Shown piece after piece: positions 1 through 15,000 of a stretch of 64,000 nucleotides of DNA; within the stretch, counting starts at the first letter, position 1; each line of letters opens with the position of its first letter. Under the pieces are notes generated by a model. It did no database searches. It saw only the letters and a program-made list of their open reading frames with translations, and had not been told where the DNA came from. This stretch comes from Takakia lepidozioides (taxonomy: Eukaryota > Streptophyta > Takakiopsida > Takakiales > Takakiaceae), in NCBI GenBank assembly GCA_030704615.1, contig CM060734.1, positions 31,450,042 through 31,514,041 on the forward strand. Direction: 5' to 3'. Both the position numbers and the translations under genes were made by a program.

Positions 1-3000
1 TATGACTTGCCAGTGGTTGCAGCACCCCTTTTGACTGATGGCTCCTCGCAACAAATTCCGTCCCAGGTACAGCTCCCTTTCTTCACCTGATCAATCACTT
101 CTATGAAGTGTTTTCCTGATATGTGTCCAATGGTGTATTTTGTGTCCTATTTGAGTTGTTGCTTGAACCAGGTTGAGCAGAGGAGGACAGAAGCTGTGCA
201 AAGGCCTTTTTGCTGCACTTCTGGTTTGGGTGTCCTAACTAGTTAGCTACCTGTCTGAACTGAAGTAAAAGAGAGTGATCAATAACTAACTCAATTAGAT
301 TCTGAGTGCAGGTCTATGACATGACCTTTGAATTGAACGAAGTGGAAGCAAGGCAGGAAGAGTACCCCTCGACGCTCTCGTATCTTAAGCTGCTTAACGT
401 CCTCATTGTCAACGAGTCCGACACCTCTGACAAAGGCCGAAGGTATGATAACAGTGGAGGGATATTGATGAGGATTTCTACTTATATGAAGGTTATTGTT
501 TTCAGCTCCTACAGTTGGGTAACTCAATCACTTTAAGGGACTGTCCTCAGGCTAGCACATGCAGTCAAATCATTAGGGGTTGTCTGCTGGTCTGATAGTT
601 CTGTGTATTGTTTGGATGGGATGGCGGGTAGATATATTGGCATTTTCCGGTTTGTACGGGACCAGGTATTTGCACCATATGCACAGAGAGCATATGCTGA
701 TCCGGTGGAGAAATGGGAGCTTGTTTCAGCTGCTCTTCGTCATTTTCAAACGTGAGGGTACTACTCTCTCCTAGGCAATTACAAGTTTGATCCTTCTGAC
801 CCTTTGTAATGAACCATGGATGTCCGACTTCCGAGGAGTTGGCGGTATACCAGCCTTATGTTGGCATGGACAGTGTCCTGCTTTACAGGTGGACAGTAAA
901 GACAGTTGTCAATTTAAAAGCTGTTCAGAGGACAGCTATGCTACTGCAAAAGAAAAATGGTCCAAGGTCTACATGCCACTGTCTGATTCAGCTCAATACC
1001 GTTTTTGAATTACTGACAAAAGTTGAGGCCTACAGGATGCTAAATGTTTATCAGGTCACAGAGGATGACATTCGGAACAGTGCGGATCACCTCCTTCCAT
1101 CAGAAAATGGTCTTTCTGGAATGGGAGTTGTGGCTGGAGGAGCAGGAGGCATGGCACGTTTGCCAACCATTGAGATAATGAAGGTCTTCTTTCAACCTGT
1201 CTTAATGGAGGGTTTCAATTGTTGTGTTTGCTACTTGGTTGAGAAAAGCTTTACTGTGTCTGCTGCAGGTTGGCAGTATCTTCATCTGCCTACCCGCAGA
1301 GGGCCACATGATCACATTAAGGAACTACACGAGTATACCAGGAGAGGGAAATGGAGGGGTTACAGGTTGTCAAGTTGGAATCAAGGCCAGGATTGTCTGA
1401 TTCAGTGCACAAATGATCAATAGATTTGGGTCACTAGAAATGGTTAGCATGACTTTTCGTTGATTTGCTGCACACAGGATCTTATGAGTGGCAAAGTCAT
1501 TTACCGAAATGTGATGAGCATTCTTATGCTGGGTGTCGACACTGTTCTAGAGCAACGTACGACCCAACTCTATGGCCCAGCTTTGGAGGATGCTGTTGCT
1601 CTCTGTCTCCAAATTATTCTTCTGGCCTTCACCAAGGATGGTGCCTTGGCAGAGGTTTGGCGCCCTATTTATCAGGCATGACACTGCAGACTGATACCCA
1701 TTACACATTGGAGAATTAAGTTTACTTGATCTACTTGCAACTGGTGCTGCCTTTACTTAGTCGTGATATAATATCAATAATAATGTCAAACTGGAAGTCA
1801 ACGTACTTTCGTTGAAGGACATTGGTTCTTTACAGGTTAGAATGTCGTGAGGAGTGCTTGCGGTGTTGTAGTTATGACGCCCTTGTTTGTGACTATCAAA
1901 GGGTCGACTACTTCATTCTGTAAGAGTAGCAACCTCTTTGCCTTTTAGGGTTAAGTCTGGAGCTTTTTCCTGTTCCATGTTCTTAAGAAGAGGGTGATTT
2001 GTTGCAGCCACTAGATGGTATACTCTCTCATGACATACGGCAAATCATTACACTCTTGGAGTATGTACGCTACGACGCCTTGCCACTCATCCAGCGGTGC
2101 TCTATCCAGATTATGAAGGTTCTCAGGTAGGACTTGACCCACTTGGTGTTTCAAAGTGTAATGACCCAGTCCCAGTCCTAGATTGGACTGGGACATTCAG
2201 GCTCAATTTCAAATACCAGGTTCTCTGTATGGCCTATGGATTCAACCATGTAGCTATGAAAACAACTGTCTGTGTCAAGTGGATGACACTATCAGCAGTG
2301 ATTGTCCATTGATTCCTCACTAGCCTGAACTATTGTATTGTGACAAGTGCAGTGCACGAATGCCGCAGTTGGTATCCATCATTGTAGAGGCGGGAGCTGC
2401 ATCAAACTTGATAGAAGATTATGCTGCTTGCCTTGAAACGCGTATTGAGGAGCCTCAACCTCCTGAGAATCCTGATGATGATATAGGCTCTTTAATTTTG
2501 CGGGTACTCTACCTTCCTTCTGCCTCCTTCTTTCTTTTGTTTTTTCCTTGTCTGTTATTCACAGGTTGCTTGCTGGTGGCAGAAGCTTCAGCCATGGGGA
2601 CCTGAAGCGTTTAGCAGCATTTCTTGGTATTTCAGTTGTTGTTCTAGTATGTCCCATAGGGCCTCTTCTGTATGTAATGCCTCTTTTCTGTTCTATGTTG
2701 TCTCGTGTTTTTAGGGTTATAAAGCGGACGTTATAAAGTACCATTTCATTTCATTTCTTCCGTGCCTTTGGATGGGGGACCAACACCATCAGTACTTCTC
2801 TATGCTGATGATGTTGTTCTATTGGCACATCTCCTGTCTTTCTACAATGACGCCGTTGAATCCTGGAAGACTTCTCTAAAGACTACGTGTTGCAGGTCAA
2901 CCTAAACAAAACTAAGATCTATGGTTTTCAATGGCCATGCGGATCGGAGATTCCTCTTCAACCAGCAAGAGCTTGAAGTCATTAAATTATACTCAATACC

Positions 3001-6000
3001 TGGGGCTGGTTATCCACTCACCCAAATTCCGGTTTGCATCCATTGTTATGGATAGATTGACGAAAGGCAAGGCTGCCTCCATACCCCTTCAGGCTGAGTG
3101 CAAACAGATACACCTGCTCCACCCCCCACCCAAAAGTGGCTCTTCGACTCGGTTGTCACCCCTGCCACCACTTATGGCTGTGAGTACTGGGCACCTGGTG
3201 TCCCAGTTTCCTGGTTGGAAAAAAATCTAGAACCACTGCAATAGTCTTTCCTCCAAGGAATGCTTGGAGCTAGAGGGACGACACCATCACAAATCCTATG
3301 TGCAGAGTTTGCTTGCGTCCCAGTTCAAACCAAGGCATCTTCTGGCTTACATTACAAGGTTACAAGCCCTTCCATCCAAAGGGTTGACAGCCCTAGCCCT
3401 CACAACATCTATCAGACTCAAAACCAGCTGGTTTCAAGCACTCTTGGTATGCTCGGCTGTCCTACTTGAGTGCAATGGACTGTCCATTGCTTCCCCCTAC
3501 TGCCAATACGAAGGGGGTGGAAATTGCGTCCAAACAGGACTGTAATAGATGCTGCAGACATGGAAACCAGCCACTCTAACAACAAGACAGTAAAGGTTGC
3601 TCTTTTATTAAAACTAGCCATAAAATGTTGTCCAGAAACTGTGAAGTTCTTTTGAATCTCTGTTTGGCATGGTTGTTTTCTTGTGTGAGTGCAGCTTCTT
3701 CTGGGTAATCTAGTCCAGCCATCTGCAAATGTGACTCACCTTTTACTGAAGTTTGACGTCGACCAGCCTGTGGAGAGGACAGTGCTCCAGCCGAAGCGTC
3801 AGTTTAGGTGAGGTTCTGAGCCGAAGGTTTGTCCTGTTGCATTGATATCCATAATGCCTTTAGATATAGAGGCTCTCAGTTTGATAATGTACTCATAAGA
3901 TGTTGTTTGCCGTAGCCTTGTGGCCAGAGGCTCTCAGTTTGATACATATCATGTATGAGAGGTATTGATGAATGGTTGAGAGGAATGTGGTCTTTGGTGT
4001 AACCAGAAAGTTGTTTTTGTCCTGCAGCTGCCTACGTGTGATATTGGATATGCTTGACATGCTTGGAAGGCCAGAAGTCAATGCTGGCTTGTACGAACTT
4101 GGATTTCAGGTTAGGAGACACTTTCATACCTCTATCTTCCAAGCTTACAAGCTGTCAAGCACTCCTTCCTTTCTAAAACAGCATATCGATGGTCATCAGT
4201 CATTACATACCAGGGTAGCTCCTACTTTGATCCAGGCCTGGTTGATGGAGGTGTTCCTCAGTGTATGTTGTTTTTGGGTTTTGCAGAAGGTTTCTAGTGT
4301 TCCGGACATAGACCAGTATATCCAGACAGTGTTCTGAGGACTTCTTTCAGGAATTACAATTAAAAATCAACCTCATATTGTCTGGCCAAAAAGGTGACTG
4401 AAGGCTGGAGAAGATACGATGATGCCTTTTGAGTGGTCGTGGAATGAGTGGAATTGGGCTATCAACACACTGAATTACTGACTTGCTATTGTGCTTGGAG
4501 TAATTGGATGCAGTTGGTGTATGAGCTTTGTGTTGACCCTGTCACTTGTGCTCCTATGGTGGAGCTTCTGCGAGGTGAAAAGTATGAATTTTTCTCGAAG
4601 GTGTATATTCTTCCTCTGGTTGAATCTGATATCCAAGTTTGGTTGTTGAAAGCTGGCTGATGGTATGATGGGTACAAATCTCATGTTATTGACTAGTATA
4701 TGCTATTTGTATAGTTTGTGGGTTTATATTTCTCTTTGTTATGTTTCTTTCTGTGTCTGGCCTCCTTAGCCTCCTTACTGTGAATGGCAGCACTTGGACA
4801 CGTTTGTGTGTGAGCCTCTTCCCAAGCGGAGCATCAATCAGCCTCTGCGTGTGAGCAGCCTTCAACAGGTACTTCGTTTTATCACATCTTAGATTTGTAT
4901 TGATATTGGGTCCAATAGAGTCCAACTCACCATCTAGTTCTGTATATGCAGAAATACTGGTCCTTGTGATTTATTGAAAATGGTTTTAGATGACAGACCA
5001 ACCTTGAGACCTCGCCAACATACATGCTCCAAAGATGCAGGCGACTGTCTGTTGTTTGGTCCACTGTAGCAGCATGCAAGTTGTGTTATCGTTGATGGGC
5101 TAGTAAGAGGGAGAAGCACATCTGGCCACTGCTGTTAAATCAACCCTGCCGTCAACTAATATGTGCAGAGAGCATGGCTGCTGAAGCTGGTTGCTCTGGA
5201 GCTCCATGTGGGTGACATGGACATTACCTCACATCGTGACAGCTGCCGGAGGCTTCTTGCTCGTCTGTTTCTTCGGGAGCCTTTTGGATGGGAGAGTGGG
5301 ACACCCTCTGATCCTGGGCCGCCATGGCTCACTATGGTTCCCTCTGACAGCGGCCTGCACAAGATCAAAGTAAGATGGCGGTCTATAATAGGTTTGTTTG
5401 TTAACCTGGTTAGGAACTTTCTCGACGCTTCCTCTTGCTTGTGCTTAACGCTTGCACATGTAGGACATGTTGTTTTTAATTGATATCCTGGTGGTAATTC
5501 AGGTGCTGGAGCTTCTTGACATTGTTCAGTTCCAACTCCCCGAATCACACACTGAGGTTCCCCAGGAGTTACAAGCTTTGAGAGAGGAGCTAAAGGTTTG
5601 CCCCAAGAAATCTTTTGTTGTGTCAACAGATATGCCATTTATAGATCATTGTTCTACCACAAGTTCACAGCATGTACTTTGCTAATTATGTTGGCTGCTG
5701 CTTCTATGGAGCTCTGCCTGGAGTTGCAAGTGGATAGGAGAATACCTTGTTTCTTCAGTGCATCGTCCCTGCAGGTAGATGACATTCTCGGCAATCCAGC
5801 TACAATCGAGCAAGGGGGTGTCTACCACCTTTCTGAACGAGGAGACCGGTTGATCGACCTCTCAGCCTTCAGGGACTTGCTTTGGCAGGTATTGTTTATT
5901 CAGATGTTGATTCCTGCAGGAGTGCTTTGGCCTCTGGAAGGAAAGGTGAGTCTGGGTTATGCATACGGATGTAAGGGAGTTTTTCTTGGAAAGTGGGTTG

Positions 6001-9000
6001 GTCAAGAGTGGGTGTTTCTCTGATTATGGGTACTGGCATTTTTTGGCTCTACTCTCACTTTGTTGTCTAGTGCATATACAATGCCAGAATGCCCTGAAAG
6101 CACAAACTTTTACAGTTTGGGATTAGGCTTTTTGGCTAATACTGTTTGTTGTGGGTGTCTCGTTTCCCTTTCAAAAAGAGAAGGAACGAAATGAGATGAA
6201 ATGGTACTCTATAACGTCTGTGGAAGACAAAATGGAAATGAAATGAAATGAAATGGTACTTTATAACGTCCGCGAAAAGCTCATAGAGCTTATGGGACAA
6301 AATGGAAACATGAGAGAGGAACAAGTCCAGAAACCACAATTAATGTTCTAGCGAATGTCAAAGGGTGAAGGCCTCGTGCAGGTAGGCTGCCAAGCATTTT
6401 TGATCCTCATAGTGGAAGACATCAGTGAGAGTTTGGGTTCCACTGAATAAACAGTGGAATCTCCCACGGATCTCGCAGTATAAAGGGCAGTAGAAGAAGA
6501 AGTGTGCTTCGGTTTCGATTTCCTGGCTGCGCCCTATGCAAGCTGGACATAGGCGGTCCTCCCGTTGCAGGTTTTCCCATCTGCCAGTCTCTATCCGTAG
6601 GTTGTGGGAACCCACCCCGAATCGCCCCAATGCCCTCAGGAGGGAAGGAGATAAGGATGCTGAAAGGTAATTTGGCCTCAAGATTCTATTGTCGCGGAGC
6701 ACCAAGAATGTCTCTCAATAGAAGTGGAGCTTTGTTGTGAGATTGGGTAGCTTCCAAGTTCTCTGGACATGTAATTCCATAAGCTCTCTCCTAATGAGTC
6801 TGTTGCGGTCATGTCTGGACGTGATGTCCACCTCATCTGGATTCATTGGTAATAGGAAAGCAGTAGAAAGTCCATTACGTTGAAATAAACTGTCCACTCG
6901 AGCATACCAGGAGTTCCTGAAACCTGCAGCTTTGAGCCTCATAGATGTTGTGAGGGCCCTTGCCACGAGCCCCTTGGGTGGAAGGGCCTGGAAAGAAACA
7001 CAAGAGAGATGGGACAAAACCAAAGCCAAAGAGCAGCCCAAAAGCAACTACTGCTCAAGGGATTGCCTAAGGGTCAAGGCCTCGTGCAGGTAAGCTGCCA
7101 AGCATTTCTGATCCTCATAATGGAAGACTTCAGTGAGAGATTGAGTCCCATGGAATAGACAGTGGAATCTCCCACGGATCTCATAATACAGAGGGCAATA
7201 AAAGAAGAAGTGTTCTTCAGTTTCAATTTCCTGGTTGTGCCCGATGCAAGCTGGGCATAGGCGGTCCTCCCGTTGCAGGTTTTCCCATCTGCCAGTCTCT
7301 AACAATAGATTGTGGGAGCCCACCCTGAACCGCCGTAATGCCCTCAGGAGGGAAAGAGATAAAGGCACCGAAAGGTAATTGGGCCGCAAGATTCTGTCAT
7401 CATGGAAATTCAAGAATATCTCTCGATAGAAATGGAGTTTGGTTGTGAGATTGGGTAGCTTCCAAGTTCTCCTGACATGTAGTTCCATAAGTTCTCTTCT
7501 AATGAGTCTGTTGCGATCCTGTTTGAATGTGATTTCCACCCCTTCTGGATTTTGTGGCAATAGCGAAGCAAGAGAGAGTCCATTGCGCTCAAAAAAACTG
7601 CACACTCAAGCATACCAGGAGTGCTTGAAACCTGCTGTTTTGAGCCTAATAGGTGTTGCGAGGGCTCTTGCCATGAGCCCCTTGGGTGGAAGGGCGCCAA
7701 GCATTGCTTGGAGAAAAGATGACTGTAATGGCTTCAAATTCTTTTCCCACCAGGAGACAGGGACACCAGGTGCCCAGAACTCACAACCATAGATGGTAGC
7801 AGGGCTGACGACGGTGTCAAACAGCCACTTTTTGGTTGGGGGATGACGCAGATGTATTTGCTTGCATTTGGCCTGAAGGCGGACGGAGGCCGCCTTACCT
7901 TTAGTCAATCTGTCCAAGGCAGTGGCTGCAAAGTGAAACTTGGGGGAGTGGATAACCAAAAAAAAAGAAAGAAAGAAACTTTATAATGTCTACAGAGGGT
8001 CACAAGGGCTCATCGAACTAAGGCACAGGGATTGAAAATTTGACAGAGTCAACATGTATGCTCACTTCTATGGAATTTGGGGTCCTAATGGTGTGGCAGG
8101 AGTACAAGCGGCTGGAGGTCCAGTACAATCTTTTAGTAAGCGGGCAGAAGCAAGCTGAACTCCGGGAAGCAGTCCAACATCTGCTGCGGTGGGCATGGAA
8201 ACGTAACAAAAACTTGGAGGAGCAAGCTGCCCAGCTTCACATGCTCATGGGGTGGGCCCAGCTTGTGGAGGTGAAGTACACCCTTCTCTGTCTGTTCTCA
8301 CTATTACAGTTTTTTTGTTTATTATGTGACCTGTAAGCTCTTTGGGCTAGTGGAAAGTAAAGTCTGTTGAATTCTGTAAGCTATGGTAATCATCTTATGA
8401 TGGTATTAAAAGGGTTGAATTTGAATTTTGGCATGTCACTCAATACTCATCTGATCGTGTTTGGTTCATGAAGTAGAGAATGGCTTACAACTTGATTTAT
8501 CCCTGTCCAGGTGGCAATTTCGAGGAGATTCAATTTCCTGGGCAGCTGTTCACATATCCTGTTTGAGTGAGTTACTTGGACACTGTTCAATGTTTTCCAA
8601 TTGACAGGGATGAGTTTTTATGGGGCCATTACCTGATCATTAGGAAGGATAATTTGGCTGGGTTTGGAGGAGACTTGGGAGCAATTTCGTGGTTTGCCAA
8701 CATCGCGCTTGTTGTTGTGCAATTAAAGTTTGTTCTGGGGTGTTCTGCTTTCTTGGAAAACTATAAATGGTATTGGAGTTGAAGTTTGTTCTGGGCTGGT
8801 TCTCCTTTCCTTGGTATAGCCTGAAAAATAACTTCAACTGGGTCTGTGTTTGTACTTCACAACTTTGTTGGCCGGTGCTTCATTTGCCGCTATAACCACG
8901 AAATCGGCTCAGTTAGTATGGTAGTTTATGACCAGTTCAAAGAGACTGCTGGGGGAGACTTGAGATGCATTGACTACTGTGCAAATTTGTTAGATATATT

Positions 9001-12000
9001 CAAATGATAGCTATCTTGACAATCACCCTGTTCTCAAAATCTGCTGCTAGCTGACCATGATGTCAATTTGTCAAGCATTGCATGTTCCGTAGTGGAGAGT
9101 GCTCAGGGTAATGAGCCACTTATGTGGAGGTATTTGTGGCTGTTCTAACCCCTATATTGTTTGCTCCAGGATCCTGGATGCCTCTCTGAGTGCCACTATA
9201 TCACCAGACTGCTCTCTCCGCATGGCATTCTCGCTTAGTCAAGTAAGCAGGCTGCATGACTCCCAAACTTATCTTTCCTGTGATCATCTTGTGTTTCTAG
9301 CTGACATGTCAACTTCAGGTAGTCTCAGCAGAAAAAGGACCATGTGAGAACACAATGTTTGCAAAGCGTGTGGAAGGTGAAACTACCACATTATCATAAA
9401 TATCTCCTCACTTTGTAGGTGGCTTTGACAAGCATGGCGAAGCTCCAAGAACAGAGCATCATTTCACCTGGGGAAGGTGAAAGCACGGATGATGTCACTT
9501 GCCTTGATTTACTCTCAACGGTTCGGCTGTCCAACAGTGCATGCCACACTATTCTGTCCAAACTTGTGGCCTCTATTCTCCGGCATGACTCGTCTGAGAG
9601 TTTACGTCGCAGGTACTCTGCATTTGGCACAGTGACCTTCTGTTTCGGTTTGAAAATGTTTGAGCTCTGTCATTTCCTGTTAGTTCACAGTGGATTCACA
9701 TCATTCAGAGGCAGTATTACAAGGAGATCCATAGTAGCATGGTTTCTGAAGCTTATTCTCTATAAGGGGATGGGATCTGCAATATGGGTTGATAACTCCA
9801 ACCAGGCTAAGTCTCTAGAATCCATTCAAGTGGGGGTGCTTAAGTAGTGTATGTCAGCATGCTCCAAAACAGCCAATGTGGCTGTTCGGGGTGAGTTTGG
9901 CATTCCGTCCTTAAGCTCCCGAATTCAAGGTCAGATGGTGGGGTCAGCTGCAACATATGTCCAACACCAGATATCCTAAGTTAATCGACTCTATATCTTG
10001 GAAACAGGACCGCCCTGTCAAACAGGCTAAGTCCTGGCAGAAGAGAGTAGAAGAGATTCTCAAGGACCTGGACCTGGAACCGCAAGTCTTGACCCTGCTG
10101 GATAAATCTGACTTAGAGGCTGTAGTGTCCAAAGCCATGTCTGTTGCCATGAGATTGTCTGATGAAAATGAAGTTAGGCAGAAAACTTCCCTTAACTTGT
10201 TTCCAGTCAGTGACATGGGGGATTACATCTTGGATGACCTCAAGGGTCTACCCTCTCTCGGCACTAGACTGAAATTTAAACTCAGGGCAGGAAGCCTACC
10301 TTTGAACAGCAAACAGAAGCAGAGAGGAAAGGGAGAGTGCAATTGCCCGTTGTGTGGGTAACCTGAAGACAGTATTCATTTTCTGATACACTGTCCGGGG
10401 TTCTCTCACCAAAGAGACGCTCTCTTCAAATCTATCAAGGGATTTGTGCCTGTACCTCTGTTTACCAACTTTGAAAGTCTTGAGGCTGAGCCAAAAGCCC
10501 AGGCCCTCCTGAGGCCTAGTTTTTGGGCAAATCACACACAGCAGATTGATGCTTGTGTGAAGGGTTTTCTAGAGGATATCTGGAAAACCCGGATTAATTC
10601 TATATATGAAGGTTCTTACTACCAACGTCAGCCCCTGACAGAGGTAGGTTCTGTCCCTTTTGTTTCCGCTCAAACTGGGCGCGGGGTCAATGGCCACAAG
10701 GGTACGGCAAACAACGTCTTATGAGTACAATCTATAAGGCCATCTCTACATAGACCACATGGGCCTTGGTGACGCGTCACGCTACCTTGACATAATTGGT
10801 GTTAATTGCAACTTAGGGAGATACTCTGAAGAAAAAAATTTAGTGCGCAGAAAATACAGGTTGCAGAACTATAACTCATCTAAAGGGAAGCCCATATGTG
10901 TTTTGGGTGAGGCAGGCAGTATGCAACACTCCTCAGCTACTTCCACTATTGCCAAGGCATGGTAAACCGTGATCTTCCGGTGTCAGTCATGCGAACTCTC
11001 TTGGTTGAAGGACGGGATGGCGAGGAGGATACAGAGATTGAAAAGGTAAACACAACAGCTGTTATCTATCCTTTCAAGAGCATATCTTGCATAATTCAAT
11101 GTTTTGAATATGCTTTTTGATTTTGGTCGGCAGTACAGAGGCAAATCACAGCTATAAATGTAAAGTCTGGTCGTTGTTTTGATCTTTCCACAGAGGGTGA
11201 CACAGAGAGTTTTGATACACTGGAGCTGTCCTTAAACATTTAGTCCATGGTCCTCTGAAAGAAAAGGACAAAGTGAGATGGACAGTGGGAGAGCACATAA
11301 ACTAGCAATATAGCACATGGGTTATGTGTTTTCAAGGGGGAAGGGGGGGGTGAGGTGCTGTTCAAGTTTTCTTTTATTGGTGATGATGGCTATGGAAATC
11401 AGTGCAAATTTTGTTATCCACTGTTGGGGGAGGATTGTTAGTTGCTAAGTGGACTTGGCTTTCAGCTGATCGTGTACTGTGACTTTGTGGTTGTATGCAG
11501 CTGGACAGGAACCAGGCAGAGCTTGCTCAAGTTAACTTTTCAATCCTCAAACGAGATGCAACAGCTCTCATTGATGTGGTATTGTTCCTGGCTTCTACGC
11601 GAATGAAGTTCTGTAGCCTAGTCTGCAGAATAATCTCTAGTTTTTCTTATCCCTGTATTTTACTTGCATGTACCAAGGTGATGTATCTTTCAACAGAATG
11701 TGCGGTGTGAGTTGCAATTTTGACACTCACATCTTGGGGTACTTAACAACATTGTATGGGATACAGGTGGCAAAAGATGCAACACATGGCAGTGAGGTGG
11801 GTAAAGCAATGGCGTATTATGTATTGGACGCTCTGGTTGCAGTTGATCATCATCAAGTCTTTCTGAGCCAGCTTCAGAGCCGTGGTTTGCTGCACTCATG
11901 CTTGTCTGATCTCAGCAGCAACTCTTATCAAGTATGCTAACACATATCTCCAACTGCTCTTACTGAATTTGTGGGATTGAGTTTGTTTGTCATGTTGCAG

Positions 12001-15000
12001 AGAAGAGTCCCTTCACGATACAATCTGACAATTGAAGTTCGAACCTCCATTTGCTAATGATCTCCCCATTGTTGGGCTAATTTGCAGGCAATACTTCTTC
12101 CGTCATCTGAATCGTTGCGTCGTCTATATACCCTAGAATCAGAGCTAGCATTGCTGCTACGAGTGGGCTTCCACAACAGGAAACGTGGGGTGCAGACCCT
12201 TTATGCAATGGGGACTCTTCGTCATCTTTCCTCTTGCCGGGCTGTTGACGCTCACCTTACAGTAAGAGCTCCTTCTTTTGTGAATGTCTTGGAAGCAAGC
12301 AAATCACCACCTTCAGGGGACATGAGATAGCTGAAGGGAACTGATTCAAATATCAAGATAACCATTACATTGGTAATGACCTTTTGCTGAGATGAGTGGT
12401 GAGGCTGGGTAGGACAATGCCAAGTGGGAGCAAGTGAAGATTGGGGTGGGCATGCCCAGTCAGCACGACCGTCAACACCAGCTTGTCTCACCGGTTCTTC
12501 GCTTGGTGCTCTGTTTCACCTCCCTTGTTGACACATCGGAATCAATAGCTATGGTACGTAAAGCTGGTCTGTTCTCTTTTTCTTTTGCCCTTCATCACTT
12601 CAATTCCCTTTCTCTTTACTTCGACTGACCCGGCCTCATCCCTACTGTGTCAAAACCAAGGGTGTGTGGAAATCTTTTCCAAGCACAACAGGATAGACTT
12701 AGTAGGCAAGAGCCGAAGGAACTCCCATGTGAAGTGGACCTGGAGATCGGCGACCCCCCTCACCACTAAGTTACCCTTCCATTGAGAGAACTTCCTTGCC
12801 CTCCAAGAGACTGGCGTGGATAAGCTGCAGTGTGCCAAACATGCTTGCTCTTGGCAGATGCCTTCAGCTCTTTCGACCGAAAGTGCCTAATGCATGAGAT
12901 ACTCTGTCTGAGAGCTATTGAGAAAATCCTGTATTGCAGCAGTGTCTTTTGAGTACATTTGGGCTTTGATTTGTTCTTTAGTGGCTATTTCTCTACCGTG
13001 CATGGGCCTGAGGGAAGGCTCTTTCTCTCAATGAAGAGGGTTAAGGTTTTGCAGGGTCGAGATGAAGTGGCACTGGAAATAATTGACTTTATAAAGTCAC
13101 ATCAGGGTCTCCTGGATCGTATTTTGAGAGATGATACACCAGGTGTGCAGCTTGCTGATTTGGATGAGCTCCAGCTGGTCACTGGGATCCTGAGTAAGGT
13201 GAGCTATCATTTCCACTAGGTCAATGAAACTTTTCATGTTTTGAAATGGCAGACTTTCCATATATTGTAAGTGTCAATTCACTTTCGCAGCAAATAAAGC
13301 ACTTGAATGCTCATATTGTGTACCAGCCAGGTTTGAAGAGATGTTGGTGGATCTGGTGGCAGGTGTGGCCGGTGGAAGAGTCTCCTGATTTTGGGTACAC
13401 ACAAGCTCTTTTCAATCTGGCCTATATTTACTTCTGTCCAGACACAGAGTCCCGGAGCCGGTTTGTACAGCACATTCGAGAATCAGAGCGGACCGCAGAA
13501 TTCTCGTCGGGAGCTCGTGAGGTGATGTTTGTACTGTCACGATTGAGATGTTGAAAATCAGTCAGGGTTGTAGAGATATGCAGCTGCTGGTTGACATAGT
13601 GAATCTGCAATACTGCACTTCTTGACCGTTCTTGAATTCGAAGATAAAGCATGTGCACAATCACTGCAATCACCTTGCAATTTTTTTTTCCTTCAGTTTG
13701 CCGTGGACTGCTCATACAGTGACTTGCTCCGAGTGCAATACTGGTTGTTGGAGCATCTCTGCTCCTTGCTTGTTTCTTAGTTTGTGGTTGCCAGGTTGAC
13801 TGTTGCTGGCATGTATCTATGCTGCTCTGGTGTGCTCTGTATTTGTTGGCTGGTGAATGATAGTTTGGATGTTTCAGTTTGGTGACAATGTACAAAGCTA
13901 TTTTTTGCTTTTGTCTGCAAAGCCCAGAATGTTGATGGTTTTCGTGGATGAATGAAACAGAATGCGAGGAAAATGGAGCTGCTTGTGGCTCGTGTGCGCT
14001 GCAACCTCATAGCGCATTTGTACACCCTGGTCACCAAGCAAGGCCTACGCCTTCACATCTCTAAGCCAGATGTATGCTGTCCTTCTCTCTTGTGTTAATC
14101 TTTGGCATTTTCAGACTTTGTCAGGGTACAGTGTTACCAGTGAAGGTTTCTGAAGGAACAGAAAACACTGGGAAGTAGCTTTGTTACAGGAAAAAATTTG
14201 TGTGGGTCTTGGTGTTATCCTTCATCTCCTGTATCCACATTTTTCCCACTTTCCAAAACCTCGAGTTTTTCTCAGATCTCATATCCCTTCAGATCGAAAA
14301 AGTTATGTCTCGTCACTCGAAACGAAGTCACTATTTACTAGCAGGAACAAATGTTTATAAGAATTTTGTAAGGATAGTAATCTGTTTTGACGGGTGGCAG
14401 ATTGGAGAGACAATGGCAATGGGGCCCTACAATTTGGGGCGGCAAAGACAGCCTACGTTGAAGCTTGTTGCGGATCTCCTCCAGCAGGCCTCCTTGGACC
14501 TGGAGTCGGCCTTGGAAGAGAAAGCGTTACTATTGGCTAAGGTAAGGGTTGTGCTTTGGTGTATTGATTGAGGGTCTCACTGTTTGGAGTTCTGTTAGCA
14601 TAAGGCAAATGAAGTGTTTGGTGGCATTTTCACACTGCATTCTAACTTTACTGTGTGGATTCCTCCATCTGATCGTCGCCACTTGCTGGTACTAATAGTT
14701 GCCAGAAAGCTTCGATCGCCATGGTGTTTTCTTATGTGAAGTGGCACTTTTCTTCTCTCTTGCAGTTAGTTCATAGCACATGAAAGATCATCTCAGTTGC
14801 TGCAGGATCCTACTGGGTTGGACAATTAGTGACTTTCTATCAAGAGAAATAACTGCCAGTGGATCACATTTGTGTTAAATACTGCAGAAAGTTGGACAGG
14901 CCCTCAGAGTCCTGAAAGAAGCAGAATATATCACATGCTGTAGGACCCAAGTGCCTTTGGCACCAAAAGAAGCTTAGAATGATATTTTATTACTGAAGTA

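Noticed and set aside
5889-8099. LINE insertions disrupting NUP205
   Set aside because: All fragments fall between exons whose borders and phases close, so they are intronic.
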